From positions 1 to 40,755 of the forward strand of contig VOPT01000013.1 in NCBI GenBank assembly GCA_009594865.1: 40,755 nucleotides of DNA, written 5' to 3'. The notes beneath the pieces were generated by a model. That model had not been told where the DNA came from. It ran no database searches and was given only the letters and a program-made list of their open reading frames with translations. Shown in pieces: positions 1-6,743 of the stretch (the first letter of the stretch is position 1; every line of letters starts with the position of its first letter). The DNA is from Nitrospira sp. (GTDB taxonomy: Bacteria > Nitrospirota > Nitrospiria > Nitrospirales > Nitrospiraceae). Both the position numbers and the translations under genes were made by a program.

Positions 1-52
1 ACGGGTGGCCGGATTCACTCGGAATCGATGGCCGGATTCAGCGGAATATGCA
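1..52. mobile_element. Terminal repeat region of a probable IS21-family insertion sequence (partial)
   Basis: The 12-base string TGGCCGGATTCA occurs at 6-17 and again at 29-40. Each copy is followed by CGGAAT (20-25 and 42-47), giving a direct repeat with a 23-base period. Multiple short direct repeats near the ends, and ends of the TG...CA type, are known for IS21-family elements. The outer end would fall at the CA at 51-52. The downstream MBL-fold reading frame stops inside this repeat, as expected if the element inserted into that gene. The transposase genes would lie outside the window, so the family call rests on the terminal repeats alone. Confidence 0.55.
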
Positions 53-691
53 CCATCCCCTTAGTATTGTGGATCTGCGCACAAACTCTTGTTCGAGGTC
101 TTGCTCGGTCTTGAACTTGCCTTCAGAACCGGACCGTCCGATGGTCGTTCCTTCCATGAGCAGCACATCAACATTTGACGGAGGATGCTTCAAGAATTGT
201 TCAAAGAGTGCCGATTTCCGACCGTGCCCACGGAAATCTCCCGAATAAAACAGCCGCTGCCCATCGGCAGCAATCAGCAGCGAATAGGCATCATAGGCAG
301 AATGGTCGTTCAGATACGGAGTGATGGTAAACGGCCCCACATCCAGCTTCTTGCCATGCTCAAGATGGAGAACGTGTCTAAATGTCGCGCCGGTCGGCGT
401 AAAGAGCGCAGAGGCTTTGAGGATTCCTTCAGCAGCCGCCCCCATGATCATCTGCACGTCAGGTTGAAGGTAGCGGGATAACCCAAAGTGATCTTGGTGC
501 GGATGCGAGAGCACCACTGCGACCAGGGCCTCATCTGGCTCTCGAAACCCCTTTACCTTTGGAAGATGCCTTATTGAAGGTTCGACATTGAGCGGGAGCC
601 CAACATCCAACACCAGACGCTTCCTCTCAGCCTCGATCTCAATACAGGTCCCACCGACTTCCTGGGTTCCACGATGAATGCAGACCTTCAT
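38..691 (-). CDS. Metallo-beta-lactamase-fold hydrolase, RNase J-like, C-terminus truncated by an insertion sequence
   Basis: The 217-residue product has the MBL zinc motif HPHQDH (His63, His65, Asp67, His68), further likely ligands at His130 (NDHSAYDAYS) and Asp152 (SGDFRGHG), and an RNase J-like order of motifs. Proteins of this type hydrolyse phosphodiester bonds in RNA or DNA, or other esters. RNase J-type relatives normally exceed 400 residues, and the last metal His lies in the C-terminal part, which is missing here. The final four codons (41-52) and the stop lie in the putative IS21 terminal repeat, so the gene is probably a broken remnant. Its start overlaps the stop of the upstream phosphorylase-like gene (ATGA), indicating an operon. 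The fold is certain. The substrate is unknown, and the product is probably inactive. Confidence 0.8.
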   Translation of the reverse strand: MKVCIHRGTQEVGGTCIEIEAERKRLVLDVGLPLNVEPSIRHLPKVKGFREPDEALVAVVLSHPHQDHFGLSRYLQPDVQMIMGAAAEGILKASALFTPTGATFRHVLHLEHGKKLDVGPFTITPYLNDHSAYDAYSLLIAADGQRLFYSGDFRGHGRKSALFEQFLKHPPSNVDVLLMEGTTIGRSGSEGKFKTEQDLEQEFVRRSTILRGWCIFR

Positions 692-1653
692 GATCCCCGC
701 GTAACCAGAAATTCGACGAGTCTAGGAATAAGCCACGCCGTCACCACCCCGGCATTGTGCGCACAGGCAAAATTCTGAGCATAGGGATGCGACCCAACAT
801 CCGTATCAAAATGACCGATGCGATCCGTGATACCCGACACGAAGATGAAGGGAGCTTCGGACTGAAGCCTGATGATGCCATGTGTCGTTTCCAGCGAACC
901 GATGCGCGCATTTTCACCAGGGGAGAGGCTCGCGGACTCAAACGCGCGAAGTGCCTTCTCATCAGCCCATTTATAGTCGTCATAGTTTGTAATATTGACG
1001 ACCCCCACGGCGGTGTAATCCCCGTCCGCCAACAGAGCCAGATCGGCTGCCGGATTCATCGGCGGGGCAATGAATCGAGCCTCTACCTCGGAGTAGAGCG
1101 ATTCGCCGAACACCGTTTGGCGAGCATTGAACAGATCAACGGACAACATCGGTGGCAGAAGCAGGCAATCCGTTCTTTCGTGGTGCCAATAGTGATCGTT
1201 CGCGGACTGACCATCCCTGAACGGGTCGTGAATAAACGCATGGGCTCCAACGACGACACATCCGTTGTGACTTCTTTCGCCGGGGAACCCAGCTGTTCCG
1301 AACGCGACGACCAAATCGGGCATCGCTCTCTCATCGCTGTTCCCGTCGAATAGCTTCGGCAAGATCCGGATCTTTTCCTTTGTGCTCGACGAAGATACCG
1401 CAGGATTCATCGCATCCTGAATGCACCAGACCTCGACCTCTACGTGACGGCGTACCCCCTGAAACAGCGATTCAAAGCGAAAGACGCCTCGCGGGTGCCA
1501 ATGATGCCAATCACTGGTGGGTGGCAGGGGATGATTAAACCGGATCGGCCATGGAAAACGAGGCGGGCAGGCTTTAGAATCCAAAAGAACGGTCATCAGC
1601 GCAGCGGCTTCCCAGTTCTTATTCGCAATGATAAGAATTCGCCGAGGTCCCAT
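688..1653 (-). CDS. Phosphorylase-superfamily-like protein (putative nucleosidase)
   Basis: This 321-residue soluble protein has no signal peptide. It begins with a short hydrophobic strand (RRILIIANKNWEA), typical of the first strand of an alpha/beta fold. A central stretch, DLVVAFGTAGFPG, followed by a strand with VVVGAHAFIHD, and a C-terminal stretch, FIFVSGITDRIGHFD, followed by an Ala-rich helix resemble the purine nucleoside phosphorylase/MTA-SAH nucleosidase superfamily. In that family the last motif carries the catalytic Asp (here probably Asp in ITD). The substrate cannot be read from the sequence. The gene overlaps the MBL-fold gene by the ATGA junction, so the two were probably co-translated before the MBL gene was disrupted. 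It is divergent from the YihY gene. Family-level similarity is moderate, and an unrelated Rossmann-like hydrolase is the alternative. Confidence 0.6.
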   Translation of the reverse strand: MGPRRILIIANKNWEAAALMTVLLDSKACPPRFPWPIRFNHPLPPTSDWHHWHPRGVFRFESLFQGVRRHVEVEVWCIQDAMNPAVSSSSTKEKIRILPKLFDGNSDERAMPDLVVAFGTAGFPGERSHNGCVVVGAHAFIHDPFRDGQSANDHYWHHERTDCLLLPPMLSVDLFNARQTVFGESLYSEVEARFIAPPMNPAADLALLADGDYTAVGVVNITNYDDYKWADEKALRAFESASLSPGENARIGSLETTHGIIRLQSEAPFIFVSGITDRIGHFDTDVGSHPYAQNFACAHNAGVVTAWLIPRLVEFLVTRGS

Positions 1654-1761
1654 CGAGGCTACCGACCGCCTGTAAGATTATTTCTGCGGGAGTATACGAC
1701 ACTCTCCAATTGATTACCTATACCAGGCTTTCCCCTTCATGCTAGTCTGCGCGCGCAAACC

Positions 1762-2613
1762 ATGATTGAATTGCCGTTTCTCTCTAACGTCTTCGACACA
1801 TTTCGACGGCGCGGCTGCCCCAGCCTAGCGGCCTCGTTGGCGTTTTTTTCAATCCTCTCCCTTTTTCCGATGGTGTTCCTGCTGCTCTACGGCATCAGTT
1901 TTATCGTCAGCCAGGACGTGATCGGCTATCAGTTCCTGCTCGGCTTCCTGAAAGGATTTCTTCCCAGCATGGGCGAACGCCTCGCCAGGGACATTCGCCG
2001 GGTCGCGGAACAGGAAGAGGTGCGTTGGGCCGTGTTCCTGGCCTTCGGCTGGTTCAGCGCACTGGTGTTCTACGAGCTGGACTATGCGATGAACACCGTG
2101 TTCGGCACGGCCGCGAAGCGGCACCCGTTGATTTCGACGCTGGTGGCCGTGGCGTTGATCTGGATGTTGGGATTTTTGACCATCATCTCCTTCGTGGCGA
2201 CCCAGGCTATCGAGCTCCTCACGGCCTATGCGCCCCGTTTTCTCGGTATGAATCTGGTGGCGATTGCCGCCCATGACTTTCTGCTCACCTACACCCTTCC
2301 GCTCCTGCTCGCGTTCGCTTCCGTCACCTGTTTATACCGGTTTCTTCCTCACCAGCGGCCGACCTGGCGGGAGGCGACGATCGGTGGCGCCGTGTTCAGT
2401 CTCCTTTGGGTCTCCGCCAAGGTGTTCTTCGTCACGTATTTGGAAGACGCGGCCGTGTATACCCAACTGTATGGTTCGTTGCTTGAGGTGGTGTTGCTCT
2501 TACTGTGGGTGTACTACTCCTCGGCGCTCGTCCTGCTGGGAGCCGTGGTAACCTACGAGTGCCAATGCCGGCACCCTGCCATAGCCGATGAGTCGGCGAC
2601 ACTCCCCGGGTGA
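1762..2613 (+). CDS. YihY/BrkB family inner-membrane protein
   Basis: The 283-residue polytopic membrane protein has about six hydrophobic segments, near residues 23-50, 92-110, 124-150, 177-195, 213-232 and 240-263. The N-terminal stretch RRGCPSLAASLAFFSILSLF is the hallmark of the YihY/BrkB family (once called ribonuclease BN), where A-x-S-L-A-F-F/Y precedes the first membrane span. Length fits the family (about 280-300). The biochemical role of the family is not settled: the RNase BN assignment was withdrawn, and transporter-like roles have been suggested. The gene stands alone between divergent and convergent neighbours. No clear Shine-Dalgarno sequence precedes the ATG. Confidence 0.9.
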   Translation: MIELPFLSNVFDTFRRRGCPSLAASLAFFSILSLFPMVFLLLYGISFIVSQDVIGYQFLLGFLKGFLPSMGERLARDIRRVAEQEEVRWAVFLAFGWFSALVFYELDYAMNTVFGTAAKRHPLISTLVAVALIWMLGFLTIISFVATQAIELLTAYAPRFLGMNLVAIAAHDFLLTYTLPLLLAFASVTCLYRFLPHQRPTWREATIGGAVFSLLWVSAKVFFVTYLEDAAVYTQLYGSLLEVVLLLLWVYYSSALVLLGAVVTYECQCRHPAIADESATLPG

Positions 2614-2690
2614 TGACTCCGCGTTCGATCGCTCACAGGCGACAGTCGAGACCGTTTGGATGTGCGATGTAGGGGGAAAGAAGCCGGTCG

Positions 2691-3866
2691 CTACGAGGAA
2701 GAACCGCTCATGCCTGAGGGATGGCGTTGTTCGATAAAATGTCCGATGGATGCGCGCGTCAGCAGTCCCAGCAATTGACCGTCCTGAACGACGACGAGTC
2801 GTTCGGCCCCGACCGCCATCATCTGTTCCAATGCCTGCATGGCTGAATGGTCCGGTGAGATGACCATCTCGTCGCTGGAGGGCTGCATAATATCGGCCAC
2901 GCGGCGAAAAACCCAAAGAGAATTTGTGACCGTCTGAACATCCCTGACCGCCACCACTCCCACCAGGCGGCCTTCATGCACGACCGGAAATCCCCCATAG
3001 CCGTATGGCAAGAAGTATTGGTTCACCGCTTCTTCCAACGAGAGCTCCGGAGACAACGCTACGACATTCCGGACCATGAGCTCGCGAACCGGCACCGATG
3101 CCAGCGAGGCGCGAATGACCGCCTGCTTCCGGCTTCCGCGCGCCGCCGTAAAGAGAAAGGCGCCCAGCAGCACAATCCACCCCCCACTGCTTGCAAGCGC
3201 ACTCGATGCCGTCCCTGACAGCGCCCCGAACAGGAGCAGCGCGCCAAACAACCCGAATGTGACCCCGAACAACAGGCCGACGAGAGCCGCCTGGCTAGTC
3301 GCACGATAATAGTCCTTACTCCAGGCCCACAGTCCCGCCCGCAAGGCGCGGCCCCCGTCCAGAGGGAAACCCGGCAAGAGATTAAACAGGCCCAACTGCG
3401 TATTCACCATACCGAGTAACGTACCCAAAGCCATCAACCCATGCAGAGATGACTCGGCGGGAAACGATTCCAGGATCGCAACGACACCCAGGGACATGCC
3501 GGCCAGAATAAAACTGACCAGCGGGCCGGCGATCGCAATCAGGAATTCCGCCCGAGGATGGGGCGGCTCTTTTCGCATCTGCGCGACTCCGCCGAAGATA
3601 AACAGCGTAATCTGCCCGATCGGGATGCGATAGCGGAGCGCTACCAATGAATGGCCAAGCTCATGCAGCAACACCGAGGCGAACAATAGCAACGCTGACA
3701 CGCCGCCCATCGCCCAATATCGGGGTTCAGACAAGCCGGGCAACATGTCCGGCAGATACCCCGTCGCCAGCGACCAGGTCATGAAGAAAAACACGAACAG
3801 CCAGGAGGCATGCACATGGATGGGAATGCCGAACATACGGCCGATTTTCCAATCTGGACCTTGCAT
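2691..3866 (-). CDS. Site-2 protease family zinc metalloprotease with C-terminal CBS pair
   Basis: This is an intramembrane metalloprotease of the Rip/SpoIVFB-like group of M50 peptidases, which cut membrane-bound substrates such as anti-sigma factors. Numbering is from the upstream ATG at 3902: HELGH zinc motif 80-84, third ligand motif LDGGRAL 181-187, membrane spans near 33-50, 66-85, 120-145, 155-175 and 205-255, then two CBS domains at about 268-330 and 334-393. CBS pairs often bind adenylates and tune activity. I prefer the internal ATG at 3866 because homologues typically start a few residues before WKIGRMFGIPIHVH. The ATG at 3902 would add 12 residues and cannot be excluded, since neither has a good ribosome site. 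Both zinc motifs are intact, so it should be active. The gene is divergent from the deacetylase. Confidence 0.92.
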   Translation of the reverse strand: MQGPDWKIGRMFGIPIHVHASWLFVFFFMTWSLATGYLPDMLPGLSEPRYWAMGGVSALLLFASVLLHELGHSLVALRYRIPIGQITLFIFGGVAQMRKEPPHPRAEFLIAIAGPLVSFILAGMSLGVVAILESFPAESSLHGLMALGTLLGMVNTQLGLFNLLPGFPLDGGRALRAGLWAWSKDYYRATSQAALVGLLFGVTFGLFGALLLFGALSGTASSALASSGGWIVLLGAFLFTAARGSRKQAVIRASLASVPVRELMVRNVVALSPELSLEEAVNQYFLPYGYGGFPVVHEGRLVGVVAVRDVQTVTNSLWVFRRVADIMQPSSDEMVISPDHSAMQALEQMMAVGAERLVVVQDGQLLGLLTRASIGHFIEQRHPSGMSGSSS

Positions 3867-3937
3867 TCTTTCACGGTAGCAGCCACCTGGATGAAGCGTC
3901 AACTATCGCGGACCCGCGCCATCGGGTATACTGCGCC

Positions 3938-4660
3938 ATGCGTGTGAAGGACTGGTGTATCGGAGTTGCGGTGATGTGCGGCTTGGCTCTCATCATGGAG
4001 GCCTCCCCCGGTTCGGCACAGGTCATCAAAGCCGGTCCTGCTTCATGCCCGGCCGTGGCGTTGACCTATGATCTGTGCCCCGTTCGCACCGCTTCCGGTT
4101 TCGATCGCGATTTGATCGACTACCTCATTGAACACAAGGTGCCCACGACCTTCTTCATGTCCGGTCGCTGGATGACCAAACACGAGACCGAGGTGAAACA
4201 GCTCTTGGCCGTGCCTTTTTTCGAAATCGGCACGCACGGCGACGTGCATGCGCACCTTCCGATGCACGACGTGGAGGAGCAGCAACAGGAAATCATGGGG
4301 CCCGTGCGGCTTCTCAAGACGAAATACGGGCGCCCGGCAATGCTGTTTCGGCCACCCTACGGCGAATATAACGACGTCACGGTGGACGCCGTGAAGGCGC
4401 TGGGGTTGCGCTTCATTCTATGGAATATTGAATCGGGTGACCCGGACCCGGCATTGAGCGCCGAGGCGATCCTGACCCGTGTGCAGAAGCGACTCAAACC
4501 TGGGAGTGTCATCGTCCTGCATGCCAATGGAAAAGGGAAACATACCCGTGAAGTAACGGAGGCTTTGGCCGGACACCTCTTGCCCGACAAGGGTCTCACC
4601 CCCATGACCGTATCGGATCTGTTGCGATGCAACCAATCGACCGTCGTGCCGGCACCATAA
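3938..4660 (+). CDS. Secreted polysaccharide deacetylase (NodB homology domain)
   Basis: The 240-residue product has an N-terminal signal peptide (hydrophobic 6-20, likely cleavage after Ser-Ala near 26-28) and one NodB domain of carbohydrate esterase family 4, which removes acetyl groups from N-acetylated sugars in peptidoglycan or other glycans. The catalytic-base motif reads TYDLCP (Asp45), so Leu stands where classical NodB proteins have a second, metal-binding Asp. I recall a TFDLC-type subfamily with this feature. The His pair lies in GTHGDVHAHL (His100, His104), and the RPPYGEYN motif is at 138-145. The gene overlaps the following GNAT gene by 34 bases, suggesting a shared transcript. 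A TATACT box ends only 5 bases before the ATG, so the message may be leaderless. Confidence 0.88.
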   Translation: MRVKDWCIGVAVMCGLALIMEASPGSAQVIKAGPASCPAVALTYDLCPVRTASGFDRDLIDYLIEHKVPTTFFMSGRWMTKHETEVKQLLAVPFFEIGTHGDVHAHLPMHDVEEQQQEIMGPVRLLKTKYGRPAMLFRPPYGEYNDVTVDAVKALGLRFILWNIESGDPDPALSAEAILTRVQKRLKPGSVIVLHANGKGKHTREVTEALAGHLLPDKGLTPMTVSDLLRCNQSTVVPAP

Positions 4661-5115
4661 TCCGCGACATGCGTGAAGCGGATCGCGATGCCGTGATCGC
4701 CATCCTGACCGGTTCCGATCCCTGGAAGCGCCTCGGGTTTACCGCCTCCGACTGGCTGCGTATCTTTGTGCCGCTACCGGCCGGGCGAGACACCTTCATT
4801 CTGGACGTAGAAGGGACCGTGCTGGGGATTGCCATCGTGCGCAGAAAGTTTCTCTTCGGGGATTATCTCGAATTATTGGGCATCGCCCCTTCCGCGACCG
4901 GTCGTGGATTCGGCAGCAGCCTGCTCTCCCACATCGAATCGCTGACCTTTGCCCGGGCCCCGAACCTGTTTGCTTGCGTCTCGGACTTCAATGATGCGGC
5001 CCGTGCCTTCTATCGCAAGCAGGGCTACAAAGAAATCGGGCCCATGCCCAATTTTCTCCTCCCCGGGTACGCCGAAATTCTCTTGCGCAAAACTGCCGGC
5101 CCGGCGAGGAAATGA
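4627..5115 (+). CDS. GNAT family N-acetyltransferase
   Basis: The 162-residue protein has the single-domain GNAT fold. The acetyl-CoA pyrophosphate-binding motif is visible as TGRGFGSSLL (about 91-100), after the strand YLELLGIAPS, and a C-terminal strand-helix AARAFYRKQGYKEIG is typical of motif B. The start at 4627 lies inside the last codons of the deacetylase gene. I keep it because TIIRDMREAD is the usual first strand, which a start at the internal ATG (4669) would break. The overlap suggests translational coupling. The acceptor substrate, whether small amine, peptide or sugar, is not readable. Confidence 0.85.
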   Translation: MQPIDRRAGTIIRDMREADRDAVIAILTGSDPWKRLGFTASDWLRIFVPLPAGRDTFILDVEGTVLGIAIVRRKFLFGDYLELLGIAPSATGRGFGSSLLSHIESLTFARAPNLFACVSDFNDAARAFYRKQGYKEIGPMPNFLLPGYAEILLRKTAGPARK

Positions 5116-5169
5116 CGTGATGGAATACTTCGCGATGGTGAGTGATCAGCCCCTACAGGAACATCGGTC

Positions 5170-5568
5170 ATGAAAGTCACCAAACTCCTCCACACGCGCA
5201 TGCGGGTCAGTGACATGGATCAGACCATCCGCTTCTACCAGACTGTGTTGGGACTGGAGGTCCTGGAACGCAAAACATCTCCGCGTGGATCGCATTTGGC
5301 GTTTCTCAAAGTCCCCAACAGCGACGAACTCATCGAGCTGTGCAGCTTTCCCGCAAGCGGACCGGTGACCGTACAGGAAGATCTGGTCCACCTGGCCTTC
5401 GAGGTCGAAAACCTGGACGAAACCATCCGGAGCCTGGAATCCAACGGCATCCGGATTACCGACGGTCCCACGCGCACGTCCTCCGGCAGCCGTTTTCTCT
5501 TTATCGACGCGCCGGACGGCTATGAAGTGGAACTCATCGAACGCCCGCCCGGGACGGCACTCGTGTAA
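5170..5568 (+). CDS. VOC family protein, glyoxalase I-like (lactoylglutathione lyase-like)
   Basis: This 132-residue protein is one vicinal oxygen chelate domain made of two beta-alpha-beta-beta-beta units. The four metal-ligand positions of glyoxalase I are all present: His8 (LLHTRMRVSD), Glu56 (ELIEL), His74 (DLVHLAFEV) and Glu121 (YEVELIE). The motif TIRFYQTVLGLEVL is typical of the family. Glyoxalase I isomerises the hemithioacetal of methylglyoxal and a thiol cofactor. Since many VOC enzymes share these ligands, the substrate is an inference. The start has an upstream AGGA about nine bases away. The gene sits 54 bases after the GNAT gene. Confidence 0.88.
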   Translation: MKVTKLLHTRMRVSDMDQTIRFYQTVLGLEVLERKTSPRGSHLAFLKVPNSDELIELCSFPASGPVTVQEDLVHLAFEVENLDETIRSLESNGIRITDGPTRTSSGSRFLFIDAPDGYEVELIERPPGTALV

Positions 5569-5572
5569 GTCG

Positions 5573-5622
5573 CCTCGTTCGTCCTCCATGACGCGTCGCT
5601 GGTCTTTCACCAGCGAACGAGG
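5573..5622. repeat. Nested inverted repeat between the VOC gene and the dapF-like gene
   Basis: An outer arm CCTCGTT (5573-5579) pairs perfectly with AACGAGG (5616-5622). An inner arm CGCTGGT (5597-5603) pairs perfectly with ACCAGCG (5609-5615) around the loop CTTTC. The two stems stack on the 3' side and leave one 17-base bulge on the 5' side. It begins five bases after the VOC stop codon. No T-run follows, so a simple intrinsic terminator is unlikely. A dispersed intergenic repeat or an RNA-processing hairpin is possible. Confidence 0.5.
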
Positions 5623-5751
5623 TGCACCCCCTCGCCGGCCCTTCCGCGCCCCACGGCCTGCGCCAACCCATTGACGAATTCAAATCCGCCCAAGTATTGT
5701 GCGTTCGCTTCACGTTTCACGAGCGACCAACGACGAACAAGGAGAGTGCAG

Positions 5752-6621
5752 ATGAAGAACGGGTTTTTTCGCGGGCACGGACTCGGCAACGACTATGTGG
5801 TCATGGACCCCAATGAGCTCAGCTTTAGCCTGACCCCCGGCAAAATTCGCGGCATTTGCGACCGCCATTGGGGACTCGGGAGCGACGGCATTCTCGCGCT
5901 AGTCCCTTCGAAGAAGGCCGATTTCGGTCTGCGCATTTACAACCCCGATGGCAGCGAAGCTGAGAAATCCGGCAACGGGCTCCGTATCTTCGCGCGCTAC
6001 CTGCACGCCACCGGCAAAACGAAAAAACGCGCCTTCACGGTCGAGACAAAAGGCGGTCTGGTTTCGATCACCCTGCATGTCGATCGCCATGGAGATGCGG
6101 CGGCAGCCACGGTAGAGATGGGCCAGGCGACTTTCCAACCGGCCGCGCTTCCCTGCACCCTGTCCGTCGAGGAATTGATCCAGGCTCCCATCGAGGCGGC
6201 AGGGCGGTCGTTGCAATTTACGGGAGTCAGCGTCGGGAATCCGCACTGCGTGGTGTTCAAAGAAGCCGGTCAAGCCTGGACGCGTGAAGAACTGCTTACG
6301 CTGGGACCAGCCCTGGAAAACCATCCGCTGTTTCCCAAACGCACCAATGTTCAACTGGCCGTGCCCACGGGGCCAAAAGAAATATTCATTCTGATCTGGG
6401 AACGGGGTGCCGGGGAAACCCAGGCCTCCGGTTCGTCCTCCTGCGCGGCAGCCAGCGCCGCCGTGAAGCTCGGGCTCGTGAAGGGGCCGGTCACGGTGAA
6501 GATGCCGGGCGGGACACTTAACATCCAGGTCGACAAGGATTTCAGCCTGACGATGAAAGGCCCGGTGGCGGAAGTCGCCAGAGGCAGCTTGAGTCCATCA
6601 TTTGTGCGAGGACTTCGCTAA
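5752..6621 (+). CDS. dapF: Diaminopimelate epimerase-like protein with both catalytic Cys replaced by Ser
   Basis: The 289-residue protein is clearly of the DapF fold across its length: N-terminal FRGHGLGNDYVVMD, GLGSDGIL at 41-48, NPDGSEAEKSGNG around 64-76, VGNPHCVVF at 161-169 and RGAGETQASG at 218-227. Classical DapF interconverts LL- and meso-diaminopimelate with a Cys pair in CGNG and in ACGTGAC. Here position 73 is Ser (KSGNG) and position 226 is Ser (ASGSSSC), while Cys231 of the second motif is kept. The fold is not in doubt, but epimerase activity is. The start at 5752 is set by AAGGAGA at 5739-5745; an upstream in-frame ATG at 5671 has no such site. If another dapF exists in the genome, this one probably has a different job. 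Confidence 0.85.
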   Translation: MKNGFFRGHGLGNDYVVMDPNELSFSLTPGKIRGICDRHWGLGSDGILALVPSKKADFGLRIYNPDGSEAEKSGNGLRIFARYLHATGKTKKRAFTVETKGGLVSITLHVDRHGDAAAATVEMGQATFQPAALPCTLSVEELIQAPIEAAGRSLQFTGVSVGNPHCVVFKEAGQAWTREELLTLGPALENHPLFPKRTNVQLAVPTGPKEIFILIWERGAGETQASGSSSCAAASAAVKLGLVKGPVTVKMPGGTLNIQVDKDFSLTMKGPVAEVARGSLSPSFVRGLR

Positions 6622-6658
6622 GAAGCCATCGGCGGTCGGCCCTCAACTTGGAAGCACT

Positions 6659-6710
6659 GTTGCAGAGGATTTACCGCGGCCATTAGAATTGGTCGCGACC
6701 TGGCTGCAAC
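6659..6710 (+). terminator. Nested stem-loop downstream of the dapF-like gene
   Basis: GTTGCAG (6659-6665) pairs with CTGCAAC (6704-6710). Inside it CGCGGCCA (6675-6682) pairs with TGGTCGCG (6690-6697), with one G-U pair and a 7-base loop. It is followed by TTCTCT, not a clean T-run. It may end the dapF-like transcript or act as a structured leader for uvrC, which starts 34 bases later. Confidence 0.3.
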
Positions 6711-6743
6711 TTCTCTAGCGCTGACGGCCGAAAGCTGCCCCCC

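Noticed and set aside
5121..5174. 17-codon frame between the GNAT and VOC genes
   Set aside because: Too short, and there is no independent evidence of translation.
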